Below, in pieces: positions 34,185 to 42,451 of a stretch of DNA of 64,000 nt. Both the position numbers and the translations under genes were made by a program. Numbering within the stretch: the stretch's first letter is position 1; the number at the start of each line of letters is the position of its first letter. Under the pieces are notes generated by a model. It was not told the origin of the DNA, did not search any database, and saw only the letters and a program-made list of their open reading frames with translations. Origin of the DNA: Amycolatopsis jejuensis (GTDB lineage Bacteria; Actinomycetota; Actinomycetes; Mycobacteriales; Pseudonocardiaceae); contig NZ_JNYZ01000049.1 in the NCBI RefSeq assembly GCF_000717335.1, forward strand, positions 25,791-89,790, in the 5' to 3' direction.

Positions 34185-34874
34185 TCAGGGCAGCCAGTGC
34201 TCCTCGGTGACCACGAGCGGTTCGGCGGTGAGCGCGGCGACCGCGGCGCGGTGCCCTTCGGTGGCTTTGAGATCGGCCAGCCGCGTGCGGGCCGGGTCGA
34301 GCGCGGCGTCGGTGGAGGCGACCAGTTCGGCGGGGGCGTCGAAGCGCGAGAACGTGATGCTCTGCAGCGGGATCTTCAACCCCTTGCCGGTAGCCTTCAT
34401 CACCGCTTCTTTACGCGTCCAGTACACGAAAAACGCTGCCGCGCGCTCGTCGTCCGACAAGCCCGCGACGGCCTCGCGCTCGGGCGGGCTCAACGCATAG
34501 TCGACCAATGATGCGTCGGCTTTGCGGTTCGCCGTCTCGACATCAAGGCCCACCGGCACCCCGTCGGTGGCTGCGACCCCGATCAGATTGCCCGAATGCG
34601 AGATCGACAGCACCAGGTTCGCGCCCGGCACCCGCGGGCGGCCGTGCGGTTTGCCGCAGTCCGCACAGGTGGCATCGAAGCGGACGGATTCCGCCGTGCC
34701 GCCGAGCCGCTCCGCCACGAGCGTCTTCGCGAGCACGCGCCCGGTGAGGAAACGGCGCCGGTCGATCTCCAGCCGGTACGCGTCGTAGCGGCCCCGTTCC
34801 GGCTCGTCCAGCAGCTTCAGATGGCGCTCGTCCGCGAGGAGCGGTTCGGACCAGCGCACCACGATCTCGGTCAC
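34185..34874 (-). CDS. 4'-phosphopantetheinyl transferase (Sfp-type)
   Basis: This 229-residue Sfp/EntD-superfamily enzyme transfers the phosphopantetheine arm of CoA to carrier proteins of NRPS, PKS or fatty-acid systems. Visible motifs are SISHSGNLIGVAA, the Mg-binding VGLDVETANRKAD and VYWTRKEAVMKATGKGL (W-x-x-KEA). The GTG at 34874 abuts a GGAAGG sequence directly, which is too close for an ideal ribosome-binding site; a GTG pair four codons downstream is an alternative. A longer ORF reads through the dispersed palindrome upstream, giving a spurious leader. Likely partner of the isochorismate synthase pathway or a general activator. Confidence 0.88.
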   Translation of the reverse strand: MTEIVVRWSEPLLADERHLKLLDEPERGRYDAYRLEIDRRRFLTGRVLAKTLVAERLGGTAESVRFDATCADCGKPHGRPRVPGANLVLSISHSGNLIGVAATDGVPVGLDVETANRKADASLVDYALSPPEREAVAGLSDDERAAAFFVYWTRKEAVMKATGKGLKIPLQSITFSRFDAPAELVASTDAALDPARTRLADLKATEGHRAAVAALTAEPLVVTEEHWLP

Positions 34875-34923
34875 CCTTCCGATCTTGCCTGCATCCGGCG
34901 TCGTTTGTCTCCCCCGGAAAGCA

Positions 34924-34970
34924 GTGAAGGGAACCATCACGGAATCTGATTCCCTGATGGTTCCCTTCAC
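34924..34970. repeat. Dispersed GTGAAGGGAACC palindrome, copy 2
   Basis: Arms GTGAAGGGAACCATCA (34924-34939) and the exact complement (34955-34970) flank CGGAATCTGATTCCC. Same core as copy 1 with one arm variant (ATCA instead of the ATGA/TTCA forms). It lies between the PPTase start and the small gene stop. Confidence 0.9.
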
Positions 34971-34986
34971 GGACTCGGAAGCGGGG

Positions 34987-35307
34987 CTACTGGGTGTTGC
35001 GCAGTGCGATGGGGACCCCGGCCAGGTCCTCCTCGTTGCACAGCACCTTCACGTCGTAATAAGGCGAACCTTTACGTTCGTCGTAGTCGAGATGGATCGC
35101 GAGGACGTCGAGCGGTTCACCGAGCCACTCCTGAGCCTGACGCAGCCACACGGCACAGCGCTCCAGTGCGGCAGGCAGATCGTCGTCGCGGAACTCGACC
35201 GGCCGATACGGGACGTCCTGGACCTGGTCGCGGGGGTTCGAGGGGGCAGGCAGGCCAGGCGCGAGACCCGAGTCGTCCAGTTCGAGTTGGATCGTTTGCT
35301 CAGTCAC
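34987..35307 (-). CDS. Hypothetical protein, 106 residues
   Basis: The sequence is acidic and non-repetitive: VTEQTIQLELDDSGLAPG at the start, then PYRPVEFRDDDLPAALERCAVWLRQAQEWL and AIHLDYDERKGSPYYDVKVLCNEEDL. It reads as a real globular alpha/beta protein with no signal or membrane segment. The GTG at 35307 is the only sensible start; the longer ORF runs into the TetR gene. I do not recognise a family. The 3' end lies 16 nt from the dispersed palindrome copy 2. Confidence 0.6.
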   Translation of the reverse strand: MTEQTIQLELDDSGLAPGLPAPSNPRDQVQDVPYRPVEFRDDDLPAALERCAVWLRQAQEWLGEPLDVLAIHLDYDERKGSPYYDVKVLCNEEDLAGVPIALRNTQ

Positions 35308-35353
35308 CCTTCGAGCGTCCCCCACGTTCGCCGTCTGGGCAAGGCGTACGGCG

Positions 35354-36001
35354 CTAAATGCCCGGCTGAACAGGCAGGTCCCACACCTGGGCGACCACTT
35401 CGAGACACTGCCGGAGATCCGCGGCCCGCACCGCCACCGGGTGCCCGAGCGCCCGCAGCGCCAGCTCCGCGTAGTGCGTGGCCAGGTCTTCGAGCCGCAG
35501 CGGCCCCCGTGGCGAATACCACCTGGCCACGCCGTTGCACATCTCCAGCAACGCGAGCCGCGTGACGGCCGGCTGTGCGGTGTGGAACACGCCGGACGCG
35601 GTGCCGTCCTCGATGGCCCTGGCCCAGCAGCGCTCGTATTCGTCCCGCAGCGCGACGACCCGGGCACGCGCCGGAGCGGACAGCGCGTCGACTTCGTTGT
35701 CCACCACGCGGGTTTCGCCGGGCTGCGCGGCGTGCGCGAGGACGTGCAGCGCGACCAGCGTGCGCAGCCGCACCACCGGGTCGTCGCTGCCCGCGGTGGC
35801 CTTCGCGGCTGCGTCGAGGAGGCGGCGCAGCGCGGTGGTCATGATGTCGACGAGCAGGTCTTCTTTGGTGCCCATGTAGTGGTACAGCGTTGCGGACGAA
35901 AGCTCGGCCTCCTGCGCGAGGTCCCGGATGCCGGTGCCGTGGAAACCCTTGGTGGCGAACAGTTTCACTGCCGCTGCGCGTACGCGGTCGGCGCTGCTCA
36001 C
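35354..36001 (-). CDS. TetR-family transcriptional regulator
   Basis: This 215-residue TetR regulator has the HTH FHGTGIRDLAQEAELSSATLYHYMGTKEDLLVDIM near residues 25-60. A helical ligand-binding half ends in AVRAADLRQCLEVV. The GTG at 36001 overlaps the stop of the acyl-CoA ligase gene (GTGA), fixing the start and placing it third in the enoyl-CoA hydratase/acyl-CoA ligase/TetR operon. It probably represses this operon and perhaps the divergent amidohydrolase through the 38259-38296 promoter region, with an acyl-CoA as inducer. Confidence 0.85.
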   Translation of the reverse strand: MSSADRVRAAAVKLFATKGFHGTGIRDLAQEAELSSATLYHYMGTKEDLLVDIMTTALRRLLDAAAKATAGSDDPVVRLRTLVALHVLAHAAQPGETRVVDNEVDALSAPARARVVALRDEYERCWARAIEDGTASGVFHTAQPAVTRLALLEMCNGVARWYSPRGPLRLEDLATHYAELALRALGHPVAVRAADLRQCLEVVAQVWDLPVQPGI

Positions 36002-37524
36002 AACCACTCCCCGGTGCTTCGGTCCCATGCTCCGGCGCGGAGGTCGGCGACCTTTCGCAGCTCGCCTTTGGCAACCCGTTCGGATGGTGTGCGGGGCAGA
36101 TCGTCTTGGAACGCCCAGAACCTGGGTACCTTGAAGTAAGCCAGTTGTCGCGCGCAGAAATCCGCCAATGTTTCGGGTGCCGGTCGTTCTCCTTCGATAA
36201 CCACGTATGCCTTCACCTCTTCGCCGCGCAGTTCGTCCGGCACCGCGAGGACCGCGGCGAGCCGCACCGAGGGGTGTTGCAGGAGTGCGCGTTCCACCTC
36301 GTCGGCGGAGATGTTCTCGCCGCTGCGCCGGATCATGTCCTTGGTGCGGCCGAGGTAGTACACGCGGCCCGCCGGGTCCATCCGCGCGAGGTCGCCGGTG
36401 TGGAACCAGCCGCCGGCGAACGCGCGTGCGGTGGCCTCGGGGTCGTCGTGGTAGCCGTGCATGAGGCCGATCCCGCGGATCAGCAGCTCACCGGTTTCCC
36501 CGCGGGGCAACGGTTTCCCGTCCTCGCCGGCGATCATCACCTCGCGGTCGCGGCTCGGCCGGCCGATGCATCCGGTGCCGACTGTGGCGTCGTGATCCGC
36601 CGGCGAGACCCGGATGTCGCCGCCGGTTTCCGTCATCCCGAAGGCCTCGTACCACGGCACGCCCCAGCGTTCTTCCAGCTGCGCATGCAGGTCGGGCGGG
36701 ATGGCCGACGCGCTGATCGCCCGTACGCGATGGTTGCGGTCGTCCGGATGCGGCGGCTGGCGCAGCAGGAGCGTGGGCATCAGGCCGAGGCAGTAGAACC
36801 AGGTGACCTGGTGTTCCCGGACTTTCGCCCAGAACGTGGACGGGTGGAAGCGGTCCAGCACCACGAGCGTTGCCCCGCTCGCCAGGCCGAGCGCGACATT
36901 CCACTGTGGATCGATGTAGTGGAACGGCTGCGCGGTGAGCAGCACGTCGTCTTCGCCGACGGCGGGAAAGTCGGTGGCCAGCCCGATCGCGAGCGTGGTC
37001 CAGTACCGGTGCGGCAGGACGCAGCCCTTCGGCGCGCCCGTGGTGCCGGAGGTGTACTGGATGTTCACGGGCTGTTCGGCGACCACGGATTCCGGCTCGT
37101 AACGGATTTCCGACTGCAGTTCGGCGGGTGTGAGGACCCGTTCCACGTCGGTTTCCGGCGCGATTTTCTCCAGCAGTGCGGTGAATTCGTCCGCGCCGAC
37201 GGTGAGCCGGGCGCCGGAATGTCGTAGGACGTGCGCGCCGTCGAACTCGCGGTAATTGATGTTCACCGGGACCAGCACCGCGCCCAGTTTCGCGAGCGCG
37301 AGCCACAGGAGCGGGAACGCCGGTTCGTTGCGCAGCATCACCGCGACGCGGTCACCTGTACGGATTCCTTGCTCGTGCAGCGCGTGCGCCAGCCTGCCGC
37401 TGTGGTCATCGATGTCGGCGAAAGTGAACCGGGCTCCGGTCGCGTCGAACACCCACGCGGTGCGCTCCGGCCATATCTGCGCGGCGCGCGTGACCAGCGC
37501 GACGAGTGTGTCGGGTTGCGTCAC
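35998..37524 (-). CDS. Acyl-CoA synthetase (AMP-binding)
   Basis: This 508-residue adenylate-forming acid-CoA ligase has the core QYTSGTTGAPKGCVLPH, the FGMTETGGDIRV motif, the hinge TGDLARMDPAGRVYYLGRTKDMIRRSGENIS and a C-terminal LPRTPSERVAKGELRKV lysine region. It activates a carboxylic acid (acyl, cyclohexane- or crotonobetaine-like) to the CoA thioester. GTG 37524 overlaps the hydratase stop (GTGA). With the hydratase it makes a short beta-oxidation-like operon; the acid substrate is not indicated. Confidence 0.9.
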   Translation of the reverse strand: MTQPDTLVALVTRAAQIWPERTAWVFDATGARFTFADIDDHSGRLAHALHEQGIRTGDRVAVMLRNEPAFPLLWLALAKLGAVLVPVNINYREFDGAHVLRHSGARLTVGADEFTALLEKIAPETDVERVLTPAELQSEIRYEPESVVAEQPVNIQYTSGTTGAPKGCVLPHRYWTTLAIGLATDFPAVGEDDVLLTAQPFHYIDPQWNVALGLASGATLVVLDRFHPSTFWAKVREHQVTWFYCLGLMPTLLLRQPPHPDDRNHRVRAISASAIPPDLHAQLEERWGVPWYEAFGMTETGGDIRVSPADHDATVGTGCIGRPSRDREVMIAGEDGKPLPRGETGELLIRGIGLMHGYHDDPEATARAFAGGWFHTGDLARMDPAGRVYYLGRTKDMIRRSGENISADEVERALLQHPSVRLAAVLAVPDELRGEEVKAYVVIEGERPAPETLADFCARQLAYFKVPRFWAFQDDLPRTPSERVAKGELRKVADLRAGAWDRSTGEWL

Positions 37525-38258
37525 ACTCGGCTCCGGAACGCCTCGGTGGACTCGCGGACGGCGGCCGAGTGCTCGGTGATCAATGCGTGGCTGACCTCCA
37601 GCTCCAGGGCTGAACCGAGGTCGATCCCGGCGTCCAGCGCGCGTTTCGCCATCGTGGCCGCTTCCGGTGGGTGGTGCGCGATTTTCTCCGCCCAGCCGAG
37701 TGCCAGCGGCATCAGCTCGTCGGCGGGTACGGCTGCGTTGACCAGGCCGAGGTCGTGTGCTCGGCGGCCGTCGAACCGGTCGCCGAGCAGCAGGAGTTCT
37801 TTCGCCTTGGCCGGTCCGACGAGCAGTGGAAGCAGCCGTGACGCCGCCCCGGTCACGCTCAGGCCCAGCGACACCTCGGGGAAGGCGAACACGGCGTCCT
37901 CGGCGGCCAGCACCAGGTCACAGCCAAGTGCGAACTCCGCGCCCGCGCCGATCGCGTACCCGTGCACCGCGGCGATCACCGGCTGGGGTAGCGCACGCAG
38001 CCGTCGCGTGACGTCCTGGAGCCGTTCCAGTCGGACGCGAGAGTCCCCTTCGGGCGTGGGTTCCTTGAGGTCGTGCCCGGCGCAGAACGCGCGTCCGTTG
38101 CCGGCGAGCAGCACGACGCGGGCGTCGGTGTGCGCGACCTGCTCCAGCGCGGCCAGGAAGTCGTCCACCAGCACAGGTGCGACGGCGTTGAGCCGCTCGG
38201 GCCGGTTCAGCCGGATGTGCGCGATGCCGCCTTCGACGGTCAGGTCCACGGTGCTCAT
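37521..38258 (-). CDS. Enoyl-CoA hydratase/isomerase
   Basis: This 245-residue crotonase-fold enzyme hydrates a 2-enoyl-CoA. Oxyanion-hole segments are AGNGRAFCAGHDLKE and HGYAIGAGAEFALGCDLVLA; both catalytic glutamates appear to be present, in GAGAEFAL and in FPEVSLGL. A true hydratase is therefore likely rather than an isomerase. It is the first gene of the operon with the acyl-CoA ligase and TetR regulator. The divergent promoter region contains TCGATCGATCGA 15 nt upstream of its start. Confidence 0.9.
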   Translation of the reverse strand: MSTVDLTVEGGIAHIRLNRPERLNAVAPVLVDDFLAALEQVAHTDARVVLLAGNGRAFCAGHDLKEPTPEGDSRVRLERLQDVTRRLRALPQPVIAAVHGYAIGAGAEFALGCDLVLAAEDAVFAFPEVSLGLSVTGAASRLLPLLVGPAKAKELLLLGDRFDGRRAHDLGLVNAAVPADELMPLALGWAEKIAHHPPEAATMAKRALDAGIDLGSALELEVSHALITEHSAAVRESTEAFRSRV

Positions 38259-38272
38259 GGCTAGATGTTCGG

Positions 38273-38284
38273 TCGATCGATCGA
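38273..38284. promoter_or_regulatory. Candidate operator in the hydratase/amidohydrolase divergent promoter
   Basis: The 12-bp palindrome TCGATCGATCGA is centred in the 38-bp gap between divergent starts, flanked by TTCGG on the left. It could be bound by the operon's TetR protein; no binding evidence is available, and the simple CGAT repetition could be accidental. Confidence 0.4.
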
Positions 38285-38296
38285 TAGAGTCAAGGT

Positions 38297-40066
38297 ATGC
38301 AGGTCGACGTGGTGTACGAAAACGCCAGGCTGAGCACCGGGGATACCGCGCTCGCGGTGTTGCACGGCCGGATCGTGGCGCTGGGCGACGACGCGCGCGA
38401 ACTGTCCGCCCGGACGCGCGTCGACCTCGGCGGCGGGTACGTCGTGCCCGGGTTCCACGATGCGCACAACCACATGGCCTGGTTCGGAATGGGGCTCGAC
38501 GACGTGCCGCTCGGCGAGTGCCGGAGCGTCGAGGAGGTGTACGACGCGGTGGCGCGGCGCGCGGCCGGGTTACCTGCTGGGAGCTGGGTCGTCGGCAGTG
38601 GGTACGACCAGAACAAGCTGGCCGGTGGGCAGCATCCGGATCGACATGGGCTCGACCGCGCGGCGCCCGGCATGCTGGTGCGGCTGAAGCACACGTCGGG
38701 GCATATGACGCTGGTCAACTCCGTTGTGCTCGACCGGCTGGACGTGGCGAACGTGCCGGTCGGCGGCGATGTGGTGCTTGACTTTGGGGGCTCGCCCACT
38801 GGCTTGCTGCGTGAGCAGGCGCAGCTGCTGCTACGCCCGCTGACGTACCCGACGCCGCTCGAGTCGGTGGTCCGCGGGCTCGACCGGGCGAGCGCGCAGT
38901 ACCTGTCCGAGGGCATCACCAGCGTGCAGGAGGCCGGGATCGGCGGCGGGCTGGTGGGCGAGACACCGGCCGAGCTGGCCGCGTACCAGGTCGCGCGCGA
39001 ACGTGGCGTGCTGCGGGTGCGGAGCACGGTGATGGTGGCCGCGAGCGTGCTGCACGACCTGCCGGATCGTGCCGGGTTCGGCCTCGACCTGGGGTTGCGC
39101 ACCGGCCTCGGCGACGAATGGCTGCGCGTCGGACCGCTGAAGCTTTTCGCCGACGGTTCGCTGGTCGGGCGCACCTGTGCGATGCACGAGCCGTTCGCGG
39201 GCGAGCCGGACAACCGCGGGTACTTCCAGGTCCCCGAAGACGAGCTCGCCCACACGATCCGCCAGGCCCACGACGCAGGCTGGCAGATCGCGACGCACGC
39301 CATCGGCGACCGAGCGATCACGGTGGTGCTCGACGCGTACGAGGCTGCGCTGGTGGCCACTCCACGCGCAGACCACCGCCACCGCATCGAACACTGCGGC
39401 GTACTCCCGCCCGCTGAGCTGTCGCGGCTCGCTTCGCTGGGACTGATCGCTTCGCCGCAGGGCCGATTCGTGAACGAACTGGGCGACGGAATGCGCGCCG
39501 CGCTCGGCGAGGAACGCGTGCCGTGGTGCTACCGCCTGCGAAGCCTCCTCGACGCCGGCTGCGTCCTCCCGGCGAGCTCCGACCGCCCTGTCGTGAACGG
39601 CGCGCCCCTGCTGGGCCTGTCCGACATGGTTCGGCGCCGCACGTCGTCGGGTGAGCCGTTCGCGCTGTCGGAGGCGTTGACCCCAGCGGAGGCCTTGCGC
39701 GCGTACACGTATGGCTCGGCGTACGCGACCTTCGCGGAGACCTACGTGGGCACGTTGGAGTTGGGGAAGCTCGCGGATTTCGTCGTGCTGTCCGCGGATC
39801 CTTTGTCCACTGTGGATTTCGCGCTGGGCGGTGCGGTGGTCGGCGCTGGCCCGGCGGGTGGTCCTTCGGTGGCCAGTGCTTCGGCTGCTGGCTCTCCGGC
39901 TGCTGGGGTTTGGGCGGCTGGGGTTTCGGCTTCTGGTTCTTCGGCTTCTGGTTCTTCGGCGGCTGGGGTTTCGGCGGACGAGGCCCAGACGAGCGACACC
40001 CCGCTGGGCGGCGCACGCGTGCTGGCGACCGCAGTAGGCGGCGAACTGCGCTACGAGGCGGGGTGA
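38297..40066 (+). CDS. Amidohydrolase of the YtcJ type with a low-complexity insert
   Basis: This 589-residue metal-dependent amidohydrolase of the YtcJ/Amidohydro_3 type has metal motifs VVPGFHDAHNHMAWF, the KLFADGSLVGRTCAM lysine region, ATHAIGDRAI, HRIEHCGVL and SSDRPVV (final Asp). The ordinary family ending ARVLATAVGGELRYE is present but displaced: residues ~512-560 (39830-39976) are an Ala/Ser/Gly run absent from typical members, encoded by repeats including TTCGGCTTCTGGTTC twice. Residues before the insert (LGKLADFVVLSADPLSTVD) are normal. Function unknown. It is transcribed divergently from the acyl-CoA operon. Confidence 0.85.
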   Translation: MQVDVVYENARLSTGDTALAVLHGRIVALGDDARELSARTRVDLGGGYVVPGFHDAHNHMAWFGMGLDDVPLGECRSVEEVYDAVARRAAGLPAGSWVVGSGYDQNKLAGGQHPDRHGLDRAAPGMLVRLKHTSGHMTLVNSVVLDRLDVANVPVGGDVVLDFGGSPTGLLREQAQLLLRPLTYPTPLESVVRGLDRASAQYLSEGITSVQEAGIGGGLVGETPAELAAYQVARERGVLRVRSTVMVAASVLHDLPDRAGFGLDLGLRTGLGDEWLRVGPLKLFADGSLVGRTCAMHEPFAGEPDNRGYFQVPEDELAHTIRQAHDAGWQIATHAIGDRAITVVLDAYEAALVATPRADHRHRIEHCGVLPPAELSRLASLGLIASPQGRFVNELGDGMRAALGEERVPWCYRLRSLLDAGCVLPASSDRPVVNGAPLLGLSDMVRRRTSSGEPFALSEALTPAEALRAYTYGSAYATFAETYVGTLELGKLADFVVLSADPLSTVDFALGGAVVGAGPAGGPSVASASAAGSPAAGVWAAGVSASGSSASGSSAAGVSADEAQTSDTPLGGARVLATAVGGELRYEAG

Positions 40067-40857
40067 CCCCGGTGCAGCCCACGACGGACCCAGCCCTGCG
40101 GTTTGCCATGCCTCCCACCGCGCGGCTTTGGAGCCCGTCCGGCGTGCGGCGAGCGGTGCCGTCTGGCCGCGACGAGTCTCGCCGTCCGAGGTGCAGCCAG
40201 CCGCCCTGCTCGCGCTGTCCGGACTGCCGCAAGTCGCGTCGTCTGGCCTGCGGCGAGCCGTGCCAGCGGGCGGGCGGGTTGTGCCGTGTGGCGTGCGGTG
40301 GGTCGCGTCGTCTGGCCAGTGGCCAGCGGCCAGTGGCCAGCGGCCTGTCGCGCTGTCCGGTGTGCGGCGAGCCGCTACACACGCGCCATCCGGACTGCCG
40401 CAAGTCGCGTCGTCTGGCCTGCGGCGAGCCATGCCGTCGGGCGTGCGGTGTGCCGTGCCAGGGGAGCGGCGAGTCGCATCGCGCGGCAGGTTGTGCCATC
40501 GGGCGTGTGGCGAGTCGTGGCGTGCGGCAGGTTGTGCCAGCGGGTGGGGCGAGTCGCATCGTGCGGTGCGCGGCGGGTTGTGCCGCCGGGGTGCGGCGAG
40601 CCGTCCCGCTCGCGTCATCCAGCCTTCGGCCGCTCGCGTCATCCGGCTCCGGCCACCCGCGTCATCCGGGCCTTCGGCCATCCGCGCCGTCCGTCGTGGA
40701 GCCATCCCCGGCCCATCAAGCAGTCAGCAGTGCAGCTTCGCCCGCATTGCCCACCGGTTCACCGGCCTATTCAGTTGTCGCTTACCTGCCAAATTCGCCT
40801 CCTTGTCGACTCGCCCTTCTCAGTCACCGCCCGGCCCACCCGCCGAGCTCACCGCAC
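40067..40857. other. Repeat-rich intergenic region
   Basis: No gene is supported. A 41-bp segment beginning CCGGACTGCCGCAAGTCGCG is repeated exactly at 40219-40259 and 40390-40430 (spacing 171), and the 14-mer CCAGTGGCCAGCGG is tandemly doubled at 40316-40343. The rest consists of related words such as GTCGTCTGGCCTGCGG and GTGCGGCGAGCC. Long ORFs in all forward frames and one on the minus strand are compositional. It is flanked on the left by a gene with a similar low-complexity insert. Confidence 0.7.
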
Positions 40858-41172
40858 TCACCCACCCACGAACTTCATCGCCTCCCGTACCACCGTCGTC
40901 CACTCCAGTTCTGCCTCCGGGTCCATCGAGAACCACTCCTTCATCGGGGTGCCCTTGTTCGCGTCGAAGCGCACGCCGTGGCCTTGCGCGACCAGTTCGT
41001 CCACGCGTGGCTTCGGCAGTTTCACCACCAGCCGCCCGCGGACATACACCGCGAACATTCGGCCGTGCACCTTCAGTGCGTGCGAGCCGAAGCCCTGCCC
41101 GGGCCGGGGTGGCGTTACGCCTGGGCAGTGCTGCAGCTCGTCGACCAGGTCCTCGAACTGCTCTTCCGTCAT
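40858..41172 (-). CDS. TfoX/YjbR-like small protein
   Basis: This 104-residue protein resembles the N-terminal domain of TfoX/Sxy and the related MmcQ/YjbR fold. Segments LKVHGRMFAVYVRGRLVVKLPKPRVDELVAQ and GTPMKEWFSMDPEAELEWTTVVREAM are characteristic, with a compact alpha/beta pattern. Stand-alone copies are widespread in actinomycetes with unknown function; there is no competence machinery nearby. It is divergent from a GNAT gene across a 43-bp gap that must hold both promoters. Confidence 0.75.
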   Translation of the reverse strand: MTEEQFEDLVDELQHCPGVTPPRPGQGFGSHALKVHGRMFAVYVRGRLVVKLPKPRVDELVAQGHGVRFDANKGTPMKEWFSMDPEAELEWTTVVREAMKFVGG

Positions 41173-41215
41173 CCCGCAACCGTAGCCACCACCACCGACA
41201 AGAAAGGGGCCCCCG

Positions 41216-41656
41216 ATGCCCGTTCGCGACGCCGTCTTCGAGGACGTCGAGGAAATTTGTGCCCTGATCGAGGAACACGCGGTCTACGAGGAGAAGCACG
41301 ACCTCAAGCTCGACCGCGCCGAGATCAGCGGGCATCTGTTCGGCCCCGAACCGAAGGCGTGGGTGCTGATCTGCACGCCGCCGGGGCGGCCGGGAACTGT
41401 CGCCGGGTTTGCGTTCTGCAGCTGGAACTTCTCGACCTGGGAGGGGCGTCCCGGCATCTGGCTCGACGACCTCTACGTCCGTCCCGAGCATCGCCGGCAC
41501 GGGCTCGGCCGCGAGCTGCTCGACGCGTTGCGCGCGCGGACGGCCGGGCGCGTCGAGTGGGAGATGCAGGCGGGCAATGCCAAGGCCGAGGCGTTCTACG
41601 CCCAGCTCGGCGCGGAGCCGGTGCCCGGCTGGGTCCGCTACCGCTGGCGGTCCTGA
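41216..41656 (+). CDS. GNAT-family N-acetyltransferase
   Basis: This 146-residue GNAT domain has motif A DLYVRPEHRRHGLGRELLDAL (acetyl-CoA loop R-x-x-G-x-G) at about residues 83-103 and motif B NAKAEAFYAQLGAEPV. SWNFSTWEGRPGIWLDDLYV resembles diamine/thialysine acetyltransferases, so a polyamine or amino-acid analogue is a possible acceptor. It starts at the ATG closest to the divergent TfoX-like gene and ends 28 bp before the DtxR-type regulator, with which it may be co-transcribed. Confidence 0.82.
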   Translation: MPVRDAVFEDVEEICALIEEHAVYEEKHDLKLDRAEISGHLFGPEPKAWVLICTPPGRPGTVAGFAFCSWNFSTWEGRPGIWLDDLYVRPEHRRHGLGRELLDALRARTAGRVEWEMQAGNAKAEAFYAQLGAEPVPGWVRYRWRS

Positions 41657-41684
41657 CCGGGCCGCGGCCCGTATCGTATGCAGT

Positions 41685-42368
41685 ATGGAAGATGGTTCCG
41701 TCCGGAGGTCGTCGTCGGTCGAGGACTACGTGCGGGTGATCTACGGGCTGGTCGAACGGGGTGAGTCGGTCACCAACGCGTCGCTGGCGGGGCGGCTGGA
41801 GGTGAGCCCGTCGTCGGCGTCGGGGATGGTCACGAAGCTCGCGCAGCTCGGCCTGGTCGCGCACGTCCCGTACCGCGGCATCGAGCTGACCGCCGACGGC
41901 AGGCTGCTCGCGCGGTCGGTGCTGCGCCGCCACCGCCTCATCGAGACGTACCTGGTCTCCGAGCTCGGCTACACCTGGGACGAGGTGCACGCCGAGGCGG
42001 ACGCGCTTGAGCACGCGGTCTCCGACCGGCTCGTCGACCGCATCGCGGCCAAACTCGGCAACCCGGTGCGCGATCCGCACGGCGACCCGATCCCGGCGCC
42101 CGATGGCAGCGTCGAGGAGCTGCCCATGCGCATCCTGGACGACCTGCCTCCCGGCGCGGTCGGCGAGATCGTGCGCGTGTGGGACACCGATCCGGAACTG
42201 CTGCGTTACCTCACCGAGCACGCGATCGGGCTCGGCGAGCGCATCGAGGTCGTGGAGCGGCAGCCGTTCGGCGGGCCGATGGTGGTGAAGGTCGGGCAGC
42301 CGCCGGACGCCGCCACGCACGCCATCGGCAAGGAGATCGCGCAGGCGTTGTCGGTCACGCTCCGCTGA
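41685..42368 (+). CDS. DtxR-family metal regulator, probable Mn type (MntR/SirR-like)
   Basis: This 227-residue metalloregulator has an N-terminal winged HTH (VTNASLAGRLEVSPSSASGMVTKLAQLGL), a dimerisation/metal domain (residues 65-140) and a C-terminal SH3-like FeoA domain. In the metal-site helix DEVHAEADALEHAVSD the position that is Cys in iron-sensing DtxR/IdeR is Asp, while the following Glu-His pair is kept. MntR proteins carry a carboxylate there, so manganese rather than iron sensing is predicted. The start ATG at 41685 follows the GNAT stop by 28 nt. Targets are not evident nearby. Confidence 0.85.
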   Translation: MEDGSVRRSSSVEDYVRVIYGLVERGESVTNASLAGRLEVSPSSASGMVTKLAQLGLVAHVPYRGIELTADGRLLARSVLRRHRLIETYLVSELGYTWDEVHAEADALEHAVSDRLVDRIAAKLGNPVRDPHGDPIPAPDGSVEELPMRILDDLPPGAVGEIVRVWDTDPELLRYLTEHAIGLGERIEVVERQPFGGPMVVKVGQPPDAATHAIGKEIAQALSVTLR

Positions 42369-42451
42369 GGGACGCTGCGCTCACGGGCGTACGCGCGGGT
42401 GTCGCCGCCGGGCGGATGTGCGGCGGCGGCCGCGCGCCGACCATGGTTCGC

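Noticed and set aside
38273..38284. Reading TCGATCGATCGA as a proven operator
   Set aside because: It is short-period CGAT repetition that can arise by chance; it is listed only as a low-confidence candidate.
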